A DNA stretch of 64,000 nucleotides. Source: UBA8752 sp040261275 (GTDB lineage Bacteria > Bacteroidota > Bacteroidia > Flavobacteriales_D > Sanyastnellaceae). The notes beneath the pieces are model-generated. The model did not search any database. It was not told the origin of the DNA and was given only the letters and a program-made list of their open reading frames with translations. The position numbers and the translations under genes are program-made. The DNA lies in the NCBI GenBank assembly GCA_040261275.1, contig JBDQOI010000009.1, forward strand, positions 1 through 64,000, in the 5' to 3' direction. Shown here piece by piece: positions 17,601 to 23,582 of this stretch (within the stretch, counting starts at the first letter, position 1; each line of letters opens with the position of its first letter).

Positions 17601-20600
17601 GCTCCTGCGACTTGGTCAGCTGCTACGGCTGTACCGATGCTGCGGCATGCAACTATGACGATACTGCCACCCAGAACGATGGTTCCTGTGACTATGTGAC
17701 CTGCTTCGGTTGTATCGACGCCACGGCTTGCAACTACGATGCGGATGCCATCTATACCGATGGTTCCTGCTACTACGCTCCGGGTCCCTTCCTGGACTGC
17801 AATGGCGATTGCATCAACGACGGCAACAACAATGGCATCTGCGACGAGGAAGAGACCCTCGGTTGCACGGATCTCGGTGCCTGCAACTTCGACTCCGACG
17901 CCACCTTTGACGATGGAAGTTGTGAATTCACGAGCTGCACGGGTTGTACCAATGCGACGGCCTGCAACTATGACGCCAGCGCCTCCATCAACGACGGTTC
18001 CTGTGAGTTCACGAGCTGCCTCGGATGCATGAATGCTGAGGCCTGCAACTATGATGAGACAGCGACCCAGAGCGACGGAAGTTGCACATTCCCGGCTCCT
18101 GAATACGACTGCGACGGCAACTGCCTCGTGGACACTGACGGCGACGGCATTTGTGACGCCTTCGACGGCAACTTCAGCGGATGTATGGACCCGATTGCCT
18201 GTAACTACGCTCCGTTGGCGGATGAAGATGACGGTTCCTGCGATTTCTGCAGCTGTGCCGGATTCACCACCGACATGCCCGAGTACGGTGTGGAGATCGA
18301 GGAGTACGCCACCAACGGCATCTCCGGCTACACGACCTACCGCGTCTACATCACCACCCCGAACGCGACCGACAAGGTCAGCGCGGTGACGGGCCAGAGC
18401 GCCAACCCCACCTACGTGGAGACCACAGGCGACTTCTACCAGCACCCCAACGGAGGGGTCTTCCCGAACGGCATCAACCCGATCCTGTACGACTTCGTCC
18501 CCGAAATCGAGTACGACAGCTGGTTCACCATCGGCATCGACGCTGCACCAGTCAGTGCCCTCGGACAAGGCAACATCCAAGGCCTGCCCGAGCCCGAGCC
18601 TTGGAGCTCTGTGTTTGAAACCGGTTCCGGCTTCAGCATCGATGACATCATTGGCTCCGGTTGGTTCGTCAACCCCGACGTGTCCAACGGTCTCGCCGGT
18701 GACGACCAAAAGGTCCTGCTCGCCCAGTTGACCACCAACGGTGAGCTCAGCGGACAGTTTTACGTGCAGGTGTTCCCCGAGGGCAACAACCTGAACCAAG
18801 AGCGCGTGACGTTGACCTTCGGCGGAAGCCAGTGCGGTTGCACCGACACCGAGGCTTGTAACTACTCCGCCAGTGCCATCATAGACGACGAGAGCTGCTA
18901 TTACCCGCAGTTCGGCTACGGCTGTGATGACGTCTGCTTGTTCGACAACGAGGCACCCCAGTTCACGGAGATTCCGGAGGACACGCAGGTCAGCTGTACC
19001 GCCGACATCAGCGTGGTCATGCCCGCCGCTACGGACAACTGCGACCAGGACTTGACTTTCACATACAACGACGAGATCGTGGACGGTCCCTGCGGTGAGA
19101 CGTACGACATCATCCGTACCTACATTGTCACGGACGACTTCGGCTATGCCGATACCGTCTCACACGTGATCCAAGTTGTGGACGAGCAGGCTCCCATCTT
19201 CACGAACGTTCCCGCCGCTGCCACCATTGAGTGCGGCAGCCCGCTGCCCACCAACCAGGCAGTGGCTGTGGACAACTGCAACGGAGTCACCATTACCCAT
19301 ACCGACGAAATGACCGTCGTGGGTTGTGGCAACTCCGGCACCCTTGTTCGGACATGGTTCGCTGAGGATGCCTGCGGCAACGTGAACACGGCGACGACGA
19401 CCTACACCATCACGGATACGACGGCCCCGGTCATCACCGATGTCCCTGCTGATGTGACCATCGGCTGCGAAGAGGATTACGACTTCCCGAGCCCGACGGC
19501 ATCCGATGGCTGCGGCGATGTGAGTCTCACTGAGGAATTGACGGTGATCGAGGGGGCTTGTGCCAACAGCTACGCGCTCGTCCGGACGTTCACGGCCATC
19601 GACGCCTGCGGCAACTTTGCCCAGGAGGTCCAGAGCGTGACGGTCATCGACGATGACGCTCCGGTCTTCGCTGGCTTGCCCGCCGACCTGACGCTCGAGT
19701 GCGGAGAGGCCATCCCCGCCACGGCTGTGACAGCAGACGATGCCTGTGCCGGCACCATGGATGTGACTTACACCGACAACGAGGTGACCGTGGACGCCTG
19801 CCAGTACCAGGTGGTTCGCACCTTCGCTGCCACGGATTCCTGCGGCAACACCGCTACGCACGATTGGACCATCACGTTCGAGGACACGACGGCTCCGACC
19901 TTTACGGCTCCTGCCGATGTGACCTTGGATTGTTCCACCGATCCGGCTCCTGCCAACGCGGGTGACGTGACCGATGCGGCGGATGTATGCGATGCAGCTC
20001 CGTCTGTGACCTATACGGACGTCGTGACCGACGGTGTGTTCTCCTTGGACGGCATGACAGCTGACTTCCGCGTGGAGCTTCGCCTGGACAACCTCCCGGC
20101 CTTCCCGCGCGTGCTGGAGGCCACCGGCGTCAACATCGGCAGTGGCATGGAGTTGACCTTGGACGACCAGACCTCCAACCCGCTCAACCTGCGCGGCGCC
20201 TTGGAAGTAGATGTGACTGGCAACCAGATTGCCTTGAGTGTTGCAGACGTCGTCGGTTCTGAGAGCTACGACTTCATCGAAGTGCGCATCAGCAACATCT
20301 CTGGTGCCGGAATCGTAGGTGCCAACCTCGACATGGGCGGCCTGCTTGCCGACGCCACCGCAGCAGATTGGACCGTGACGACGCTCGCCAACGAGATCGT
20401 TCTGACCCTCGACGAGGTGGCGGGAAGCACCATGGCCATCGTGGACGGCGGAGCCGCTTCCATGGCGGCGTTGAGCCCCATCAATTGCTTGACGAACAAC
20501 GTCATCACCCGTAGCTGGACGGTGACGGATGCTTGCGGCAACAGCACGACGGCCGATCAGACGATCATCCTCGAGGACATGACCGCTCCAGACTTTGACT

Positions 20601-22855
20601 TCACGCCTGCCGACCAGACGTTGGACTGCGCTGCGGACTACACGTTGGAAATGGCCACGGCCACCGATGCATGCACGGGCGTTACGGTAACCTATACCGA
20701 CAGCGAGTCCTTCCCTTGTGATGGAGGCCGCGTCATTGAGCGCACGTTCACGGCAGTGGATGGCTGCGGCAACAGCAGCACCCACATGCAGACCATCTCC
20801 TTCATCGATACGACAGCACCGACATTTACCAGCACGCCCGACGACCTTTCGCTCGAGTGCAGCGAGGACTTGCCGGTAACTTCTGCTGAGGCTTCCGACG
20901 ACTGCGGTTCCGTGACCGTCACTTACGCCGATGAGACGGTGGCAGGAAACTGCACGGGCAACTACACGGTATTGCGCACGTTCACGGCCGAGGATGGTTG
21001 TGGCAACAGCAGCACCCATGTTCAGACCATCGAGTTCACCGACACGACGGCTCCTGTCGTGCTCTCCGCTCCCGCGGATACCAGCTACGAGGTCTTCGCC
21101 GGTCAGACCATTCCTGTGGAATGGCCGGAGGCAGAAGATGCCTGTGGTACGGTCAGCACTTCCTTCGTGGATGTGTGCACCGAACAGGGGCTCGGGGGGT
21201 ATACCGCCATCCGCACGTTCACCATCACCGACGATTGTGGCAACAGCAGCGAGGTTACGCAGACGGTCAATGTGACCTTCTCACTCGGATGCGACGACCC
21301 TGCTGCCATCAACTACGATCCGCAGGCCATGGCCGGCGACGGTTCCTGTCTCTATGCCGGTTGTACCGATCCGCAGGCATTGAACTTCAACCCCCTCGCT
21401 GATGAGGACGACGGTTCATGTCTGGTGGCCACCATCATCGGATGTACCGACCCGTCTGCCTGCAACTATTTCGAGGCCGCCAACGCTGACGATGGTTCCT
21501 GTGACTACTGCAGCTGCTTGAGCGCACCCGTCATTGACGGATACAGCGTGAGCTTGGAGACGGTGGCCGTGGACGGCGTTCCGGGCATGACAACCTATCA
21601 GTTGTACGTGACCATGGTCAACCCGACGGACGTGCTCTCCAGTGTTGTGGGAGAGAATGGCCTGGAGACCTACATCAATACGACGACGTCCTTCTACCAG
21701 GATCCCTTCGGTGGTGCCCTGGCGCAGAATGTGAATCCCATCCTGTTCGGTATTGCCCCACAGCTCGCCTATGACAGCTGGGTCACGATTGGATTGGACG
21801 GCACTCCTGATGCCTTGGCTGGTGAGATCGAGGTGACGGCGGTGGAGAGTTCCGGTGCCAACTGGATTGCCCCGTTCGAAGCCGGCGGCAACATCGCCAT
21901 CGATGGCGAGTTCGGCGGTGCGTGGTTCACACTCAATGGAGCGACGAACGCTGTGGCAGGGGATGACCTGCAGGTGTTGCTCGGTCAGTTCACCACGAAC
22001 GGCTCCTTGAGCGGACAAATCAGCCTGCAGATTTTCCCAGAGGGCAACGGAGACAATGACATGGTCATCACCTTCCCCATCGGAAACAGCTCTTGTGGAT
22101 GCACCGATTTGGCGGCCTGCAACTACAACGACCTCGCGTCCAGCGACGACGGCAGCTGTGAGTACCCCGGTGTCTACGAATGCGATGGAACCACCTGTGT
22201 CAATGACACCGACAATGACGGCATCTGCGACGAGAACGAGGTGCCCGGTTGCACGGACCCAACGGCCTTGAACTATTCTGCTGGCGCCTCGGATGACGAC
22301 GGTTCCTGCTTGATCCTCGGATGTATGGACCCGAATGCCGAGAACTACGATGAGCTGGCGAACACCGAAGGCAACTGTACCTACCCTCAGGAAGGTTGTA
22401 CCGATGCAGCTGCGGTGAACTATGACGCCTCTGCCTTGGTGGATGATGGGTCTTGCCTGTTCCTGGGCTGTATGGACCCGGAGGCCGACAACTACGACGC
22501 GAACGCCAACGTGCAGGGCTTCTGCTCTTACCCGACGGAGGGCTGTACCGATGCGAGCGCGGCCAACTACAACGACGCGGCCTTGATCGACGACGGTTCC
22601 TGTCTCTACCCGGGATGTACGGACCCGACGGCGTTGAACTACGATCCCTCAGCCAACTTCGATTCCGGTTGCATCCTTCCCTTGGTCGGTTGCACGGATC
22701 CGCAGGCGGAGAACTACAACCCGCTCGCCAACACCAACGACGGCAGCTGTGAGTACACGCCGCCTTGCCCGGGTGACCTGAATGGCGACGGAACGATCAA
22801 CATCAACGACCTCCTCGACTTCTTCCAGATATACGGATCCGACTGCCCGGAGTAA
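11609..22855 (+). CDS. giant Cys-rich modular secreted protein (3,748 aa)
   Basis: A single unbroken reading frame for a 3,748-residue extracellular protein. In order: signal peptide (1-24, ending ASAQ); module A copy 1 (about 25-221); four CBM/E-set-like modules (263-781, VTFQVDMS..VNGSFNGWCGDC); module A copy 2 (807-998); four HYR-like Ig folds (1001-1316); module A copy 3 (1340-1531); a block of 21 Cys repeats with calcium-type DxDxDG linkers (1533-2214); module A copy 4 (2214-2408); eight more HYR-like domains (2448-3223), one with an insertion; module A copy 5 (3301-3494); eight Cys repeats; and a dockerin-like tail (GDLNGDGTININDLL). I count 39 Cys repeats. No T9SS FPNP ending. ATGs at 11609 and 11615 both give a good signal peptide. 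Probably an adhesin or surface matrix protein; that role is inferred from architecture only. Confidence 0.9.
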   Translation: MNMRFQLYSLACLLVTFLGAASAQNDCFDVAGDTAGFHLSVETHATDVVGGMTTYRVYMATPAVDDFVSACIGDASAPLFLNTTTSFYQDPLGGTTAATINPLFFGPFPDAQYDSWVTIGIDQQPVLANGETDVAVLVDPNVASWEIGFSAGGNVDISSPIGGGWYILPSSSNGVSGTDQKVLLAQLTTDGEISGQLYIQVFPNGDQSQLIEAVYSFQQTSCGTPGCTDSAACNYDGSATSDDGSCSYAEANFDCNGDCLTTETTFNVDMSCSGETFSTVHLTGPWCGWCGAYSWNTLTDLDGDSVYTVSVCLPAGDVEYKYMIDDWAAQENLIDDAQSGGACAAITDAATYANRLTASGSTTNDTYGSCLTCAEQTEAANGCTDDDATNYSATATTDDGSCLYNVTFQVDMSQAGLQPGDVAYVNGSFNGWCGDCNPLDDTDADGVWTATLPLAPGVAEYKFTINGWTAQEELGVGASCDYNPADGFANRGFDLVDAPLTLPLVCYNSCSECTEDIAGCMDSAATNYNDQATSDNGTCQYPVTFRVDMGNFGGTFGVVNVNGSFNGWCGDCNPLTAVGDDVYEVTLNITADTIEYKFTLDGWSQQENFTPGASCTSTIDGFTNRSLVVDGPQDLAVVCWETCEACLDFPGCMDATAVNYDSTALIDDASCQYAITFQVDMNQYGLAAGDVVNLNGTYNGWCGACNAMDDTDADGIYTFTVNLTEGTQEYKFTVNGWSDQEYFDGTESCTTAPAEFVNRVITVDGNATLPAVCWNSCEACPVFGCTDATACNYAPGADTEDGSCYYCCADLGSDFAGYGLEQEIVAFEGIPGMTTYRFYVTTPNADDVVSAVSGDEDAPTLINTTGSFYQDALGGVFPNAINPTLFSSFPTLEYDSWLTIGIDQAPDLAAGEAQVGYAEAESWITEFEAGQNLAINGFFGGAWYVTSDNTNGVAGDDNKVLIAQITTDGELSGQFVVQIFPNGQGEGLGDIATLTFGPHTDDVAPTFDNFPADVTVGCDDALPSADVTASDDCSSATVTMSETTSGDGCLSTVSRTYTATDLDGNTSIDTWTITVVDDAAPVFTAPADITVTCGDDLDPSNTGDVTSVTDCNTYTITWNDAQIFNMDPCVGGDTRARTWRVTDACGNEAVDIQVITVVDGAAPTFVEVPNDTTISCDASVPATDVVAADDCGSVTTTQADVTLDGECTGSSTIERTFTATDPCGNSTTYVQTITVADTTAPTFTSVPADVTVGVYDDVPVDMAEASDNCSSATVLYSDVIDGSANDYALIHRTFTAVDACGNSASVTQTITVLEVLGCTDGMACNYNDVATADDGSCDYCSCDGVFPPTGPYNLDIDTIEDGIEGMTTYQVYLTLENAADFVSAVTGDSDNPSFVRTSTSFHQDPLGSANAHGINPLVVDAFPALAYDSWVSIGLESAADAAAGEGEVSLVEGEPWVNAFESGGDLDLTGQYGGGWFILNGAQNGTAGEDLRVLLGQFTTDGVFSGQLYVQVFPNGDGSNMQFQTVRWGEPQCGCQLADACNYDPSTAYTDNDNCLYPADLYGADHFDCDGNCLNDTDQDGVCDEDEVPGCTDETACNYEEEATDENGSCTYPPYGYECDGSCISDTDNDGICDLNEVLGCNLPNACNYDSASTENDGSCTFDCYGCTDTGAANYQADALLDDGSCVYGGCTNASASNYDATADFNDGSCQFTGCTNPQACNFTVGANVDDGSCDTWSCAGCTNPLACNYDATATLNDGSCEFFACRGCMDADAVNYDGTATIDDGSCLFGGCLDPAASNYDATVDFSDGSCDYEGCTNPLACNYDINATVNDLSCEFESCAGCMITFACNYDPEATILVESACDFYSCCGDPAADNYEAGVADFLTYGCTYGGSAPSVEFVGCELPFACNFGDTENDCEFSSCAGCTEAGACNYDADATIPVTCLYPEDIFGVTYVDCLGDCLTDVNSNGLCDETEISGCTNTAACNFDASATLDDGSCDLVSCYGCTDAAACNYDDTATQNDGSCDYVTCFGCIDATACNYDADAIYTDGSCYYAPGPFLDCNGDCINDGNNNGICDEEETLGCTDLGACNFDSDATFDDGSCEFTSCTGCTNATACNYDASASINDGSCEFTSCLGCMNAEACNYDETATQSDGSCTFPAPEYDCDGNCLVDTDGDGICDAFDGNFSGCMDPIACNYAPLADEDDGSCDFCSCAGFTTDMPEYGVEIEEYATNGISGYTTYRVYITTPNATDKVSAVTGQSANPTYVETTGDFYQHPNGGVFPNGINPILYDFVPEIEYDSWFTIGIDAAPVSALGQGNIQGLPEPEPWSSVFETGSGFSIDDIIGSGWFVNPDVSNGLAGDDQKVLLAQLTTNGELSGQFYVQVFPEGNNLNQERVTLTFGGSQCGCTDTEACNYSASAIIDDESCYYPQFGYGCDDVCLFDNEAPQFTEIPEDTQVSCTADISVVMPAATDNCDQDLTFTYNDEIVDGPCGETYDIIRTYIVTDDFGYADTVSHVIQVVDEQAPIFTNVPAAATIECGSPLPTNQAVAVDNCNGVTITHTDEMTVVGCGNSGTLVRTWFAEDACGNVNTATTTYTITDTTAPVITDVPADVTIGCEEDYDFPSPTASDGCGDVSLTEELTVIEGACANSYALVRTFTAIDACGNFAQEVQSVTVIDDDAPVFAGLPADLTLECGEAIPATAVTADDACAGTMDVTYTDNEVTVDACQYQVVRTFAATDSCGNTATHDWTITFEDTTAPTFTAPADVTLDCSTDPAPANAGDVTDAADVCDAAPSVTYTDVVTDGVFSLDGMTADFRVELRLDNLPAFPRVLEATGVNIGSGMELTLDDQTSNPLNLRGALEVDVTGNQIALSVADVVGSESYDFIEVRISNISGAGIVGANLDMGGLLADATAADWTVTTLANEIVLTLDEVAGSTMAIVDGGAASMAALSPINCLTNNVITRSWTVTDACGNSTTADQTIILEDMTAPDFDFTPADQTLDCAADYTLEMATATDACTGVTVTYTDSESFPCDGGRVIERTFTAVDGCGNSSTHMQTISFIDTTAPTFTSTPDDLSLECSEDLPVTSAEASDDCGSVTVTYADETVAGNCTGNYTVLRTFTAEDGCGNSSTHVQTIEFTDTTAPVVLSAPADTSYEVFAGQTIPVEWPEAEDACGTVSTSFVDVCTEQGLGGYTAIRTFTITDDCGNSSEVTQTVNVTFSLGCDDPAAINYDPQAMAGDGSCLYAGCTDPQALNFNPLADEDDGSCLVATIIGCTDPSACNYFEAANADDGSCDYCSCLSAPVIDGYSVSLETVAVDGVPGMTTYQLYVTMVNPTDVLSSVVGENGLETYINTTTSFYQDPFGGALAQNVNPILFGIAPQLAYDSWVTIGLDGTPDALAGEIEVTAVESSGANWIAPFEAGGNIAIDGEFGGAWFTLNGATNAVAGDDLQVLLGQFTTNGSLSGQISLQIFPEGNGDNDMVITFPIGNSSCGCTDLAACNYNDLASSDDGSCEYPGVYECDGTTCVNDTDNDGICDENEVPGCTDPTALNYSAGASDDDGSCLILGCMDPNAENYDELANTEGNCTYPQEGCTDAAAVNYDASALVDDGSCLFLGCMDPEADNYDANANVQGFCSYPTEGCTDASAANYNDAALIDDGSCLYPGCTDPTALNYDPSANFDSGCILPLVGCTDPQAENYNPLANTNDGSCEYTPPCPGDLNGDGTININDLLDFFQIYGSDCPE
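11681..12273 (+). repeat. module A, copy 1 (giant protein)
   Basis: First of eight copies of a roughly 195-residue module. Landmarks: GGMTTYRVYMATP, DDFVSACIGD, SFYQDPLGG, YDSWVTIGID, GGGWYILP and a closing QLTTDGEISGQLYIQVFPNG. I do not recognise the fold family. It is bounded by single cysteines at both ends (NDCFDV and QTSCGT). Confidence 0.8.
12395..13950 (+). repeat. four tandem CBM/E-set-like modules
   Basis: Four tandem modules of about 105-115 residues starting near 12395, 12820, 13232 and 13628. Each begins [VI]TFxVDM, continues with VNGSFNGWCGDCNP, then YKFTxNGWxxQExF, and ends VCxxxCxxC. The pattern resembles glycogen-binding/E-set CBM48-type domains seen in T9SS proteins. The first copy is the most divergent (TTFNVDMSCSG). 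Each pair is separated by one Cys repeat. The same module without the WCGDC cysteines occurs four times in the protein at 53731. Confidence 0.75.
14029..14600 (+). repeat. module A, copy 2 (giant protein)
   Basis: Second copy: PGMTTYRFYVTTPNADDVV, SFYQDALGG, YDSWLTIGIDQAPDLAAGE, GGAWYV and FVVQIFPNGQG. It follows a YYCC motif and, unlike copies 3-5, lacks the QCGC closing cysteine; it runs directly into the first HYR-like domain. Confidence 0.8.
14610..15555 (+). repeat. HYR-like Ig domains 1-4
   Basis: Four domains of about 80 residues, each opening with APxFxxxPxDxTV.C, then a DDC or DNC motif and ending with RTFTATDxCGNxxxxxQTITV. This is the hyalin-repeat (HYR) pattern common in bacterial surface adhesins. 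Copies 1 and 4 each lack one of the usual cysteines. Confidence 0.75.
15626..16205 (+). repeat. module A, copy 3 (giant protein)
   Basis: Third copy: EGMTTYQVYLTLENAADFV, SFHQDPLG, YDSWVSIGLESAADAAAGE, GGGWFILNG and LYVQVFPNGDG. It is preceded by CSC and closed by QCGC just before the 21-repeat Cys block. Confidence 0.8.
16208..18250 (+). repeat. array of 21 Cys repeats with calcium-type linkers
   Basis: Twenty-one units of consensus CTDxxACNYDxxATxDDGSC, spaced 25-55 residues. Three linker types occur: short without Cys, short ending SCxGC, and long with YxCDGxC then DxDxDGxCDxxE, which resembles a thrombospondin type 3 calcium loop. The middle Cys (ACNY) is missing exactly in units whose following linker has no extra Cys. 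Repetition is at protein level with varied codons, so this is an old array rather than a recent DNA tandem duplication. Confidence 0.85.
18250..18835 (+). repeat. module A, copy 4 (giant protein)
   Basis: Fourth copy: GISGYTTYRVYITTPNATDKV, DFYQHPNGG, YDSWFTIGIDAAPVSALGQ, GSGWFVNP and FYVQVFPEGNN. The GMTTY landmark is GYTTY here. It is preceded by CSC and closed by QCGC. Confidence 0.8.
18950..21275 (+). repeat. HYR-like Ig domains 5-12
   Basis: Eight further HYR-like domains starting near 18950, 19192, 19423, 19660, 19891, 20584, 20815 and 21049. All carry APxFxxxPxDxxxxC and a closing ACGN or GCGN motif. The fifth of this set is split by a roughly 150-residue insertion (20030-20478). The last ends DDCGNSSEVTQTVNV and leads into Cys repeats. 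Confidence 0.75.
21509..22095 (+). repeat. module A, copy 5 (giant protein)
   Basis: Fifth copy: PGMTTYQLYVTMVNPTDVL, SFYQDPFGG, YDSWVTIGLDGTPDALAGE, GGAWFTLNG and ISLQIFPEGNG. It is preceded by CSC and closed by SCGC, as in copies 3 and 4. Confidence 0.8.
22096..22755 (+). repeat. array of eight Cys repeats near the C terminus
   Basis: Eight units, mostly of the two-Cys form (CTDPTALNY, CMDPNAENY, CTDAAAVNY and similar). Only the first has the middle Cys and it alone is followed by a long Cys-containing linker (ECDGTTC, DNDGICDENE). The array runs straight into the dockerin-like tail. Confidence 0.8.
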
Positions 22856-22901
22856 TCGAAACGAGTTAAGCCGGACACCACTCCTTGTTGGGGGTTGGAT
22901 G

Positions 22902-22932
22902 GAAAGGGGTGCCCAAATCGGGTGCCCCTTTC
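22902..22932 (+). terminator. stem-loop terminator after the giant gene
   Basis: GAAAGGGG pairs with CCCCTTTC, extended inward by GCCC/GGGT including two G-U pairs, with a five-base loop. It lies 47 bases after the giant gene stop and ends 25 bases before the DUF493 start. There is only a short T stretch within the stem end, so strength is uncertain. Confidence 0.55.
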
Positions 22933-22957
22933 TCATTCCGCGCGGTACCTTCGCCGC

Positions 22958-23230
22958 ATGCAGGATTCCGACTTTGACGGTCTCAGAAAACAGCTCGATG
23001 AGCACCACGACTGGCCGTCGGAATACATGTTCAAGTTCATTGCTCCAAACCTTGCGGACCAGGTGGAGGCGGTGCTATCGGTGTTTCCAACGGATGTCCG
23101 GGTGGACCGCAGGGAAAGTGGAGGAGGGAAGTATATCGCTTTGACCATCCGCGAGGTCATGGACAATGCGGAAGGCGTCTTCGATCGCTATCGTGCAGTG
23201 CACGCCATTGGTGGCATCTTTGCCCTCTGA
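22958..23230 (+). CDS. DUF493 family protein
   Basis: A 90-residue cytoplasmic protein matching the small ferredoxin-like-fold DUF493 (YbeD) family: WPSEYMFKFIAPN near the N terminus, then VRVDRRESGGGKYIALTIREVM, and the closing VFDRYRAVHAIGGIFAL. Members are thought to be regulatory (YbeD resembles the regulatory domain of amino-acid enzymes) but the function is not established. The ATG at 22958 was chosen because the conserved fold begins soon after it; the upstream in-frame ATG at 22895 would place the terminator inside the coding region. The next gene starts 10 bases after its stop. Confidence 0.85.
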   Translation: MQDSDFDGLRKQLDEHHDWPSEYMFKFIAPNLADQVEAVLSVFPTDVRVDRRESGGGKYIALTIREVMDNAEGVFDRYRAVHAIGGIFAL

Positions 23231-23240
23231 AGCCCATTTC

Positions 23241-23573
23241 ATGCATACGCTGGATCTGCTTTCCCAAGTTCTTTTTGTCGGCCTCATGGCCATGTTCCTT
23301 TACGTTCTGTACAAGCGATTCGTGCGGATGATATCGCAGGATAGGCTTCAGGGCAACTACGCAAAAGTGGTCCGTTGTGACTGGGAGTCCACAGGACTGG
23401 CCGTTGCCATAGAATCGGAAGGCCCCGTGCAATGCACCGTCAGTTGGAGCGGCGGCGACATGAAGCTCGAGAGCCCGGGAGGGCGTTACGATCAGGAGAT
23501 TGTCGTCAGGGGTATGTGTCCGGATGAGGTCACGTTCACCTTCGACAATCAAGTGGTGCGCCGGAAGTTGTAA
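23241..23573 (+). CDS. small membrane-anchored protein of unknown function
   Basis: A 110-residue protein with one N-terminal transmembrane helix (LLSQVLFVGLMAMFLYVLY, about residues 6-24), followed by a basic stretch (KRFVRM) and a soluble domain of alternating beta strands (VVRCDWESTGLAVAIESEG, EIVVRGMCPDEVTFTF). I do not recognise the family. The short domain could be a small beta sandwich facing the cytoplasm by the positive-inside rule. It follows DUF493 by 10 bases and converges on argS, so it is probably co-transcribed with DUF493. Confidence 0.65.
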   Translation: MHTLDLLSQVLFVGLMAMFLYVLYKRFVRMISQDRLQGNYAKVVRCDWESTGLAVAIESEGPVQCTVSWSGGDMKLESPGGRYDQEIVVRGMCPDEVTFTFDNQVVRRKL

Positions 23574-23582
23574 GCCGGGAGC

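Noticed and set aside
16208..18250. Regularly spaced DNA repeats resembling a CRISPR array
   Set aside because: The repeats are in frame, vary in length and codon choice, and encode Cys-rich units. No near-identical 25-40 base repeats with unique spacers, and no cas genes.
15629..18799. A 1,056-residue open frame on the minus strand opposite the Cys-repeat region of the giant gene
   Set aside because: It is a shadow of the repeated plus-strand codons, with no recognisable domain. The plus strand has signal peptide, ordered modules and conserved motifs; the reverse frame is a side effect of biased codon use.
19160..21019. A 619-residue minus-strand open frame over the HYR repeats
   Set aside because: Again antisense to a strongly supported coding region and of low-complexity composition; no family features.
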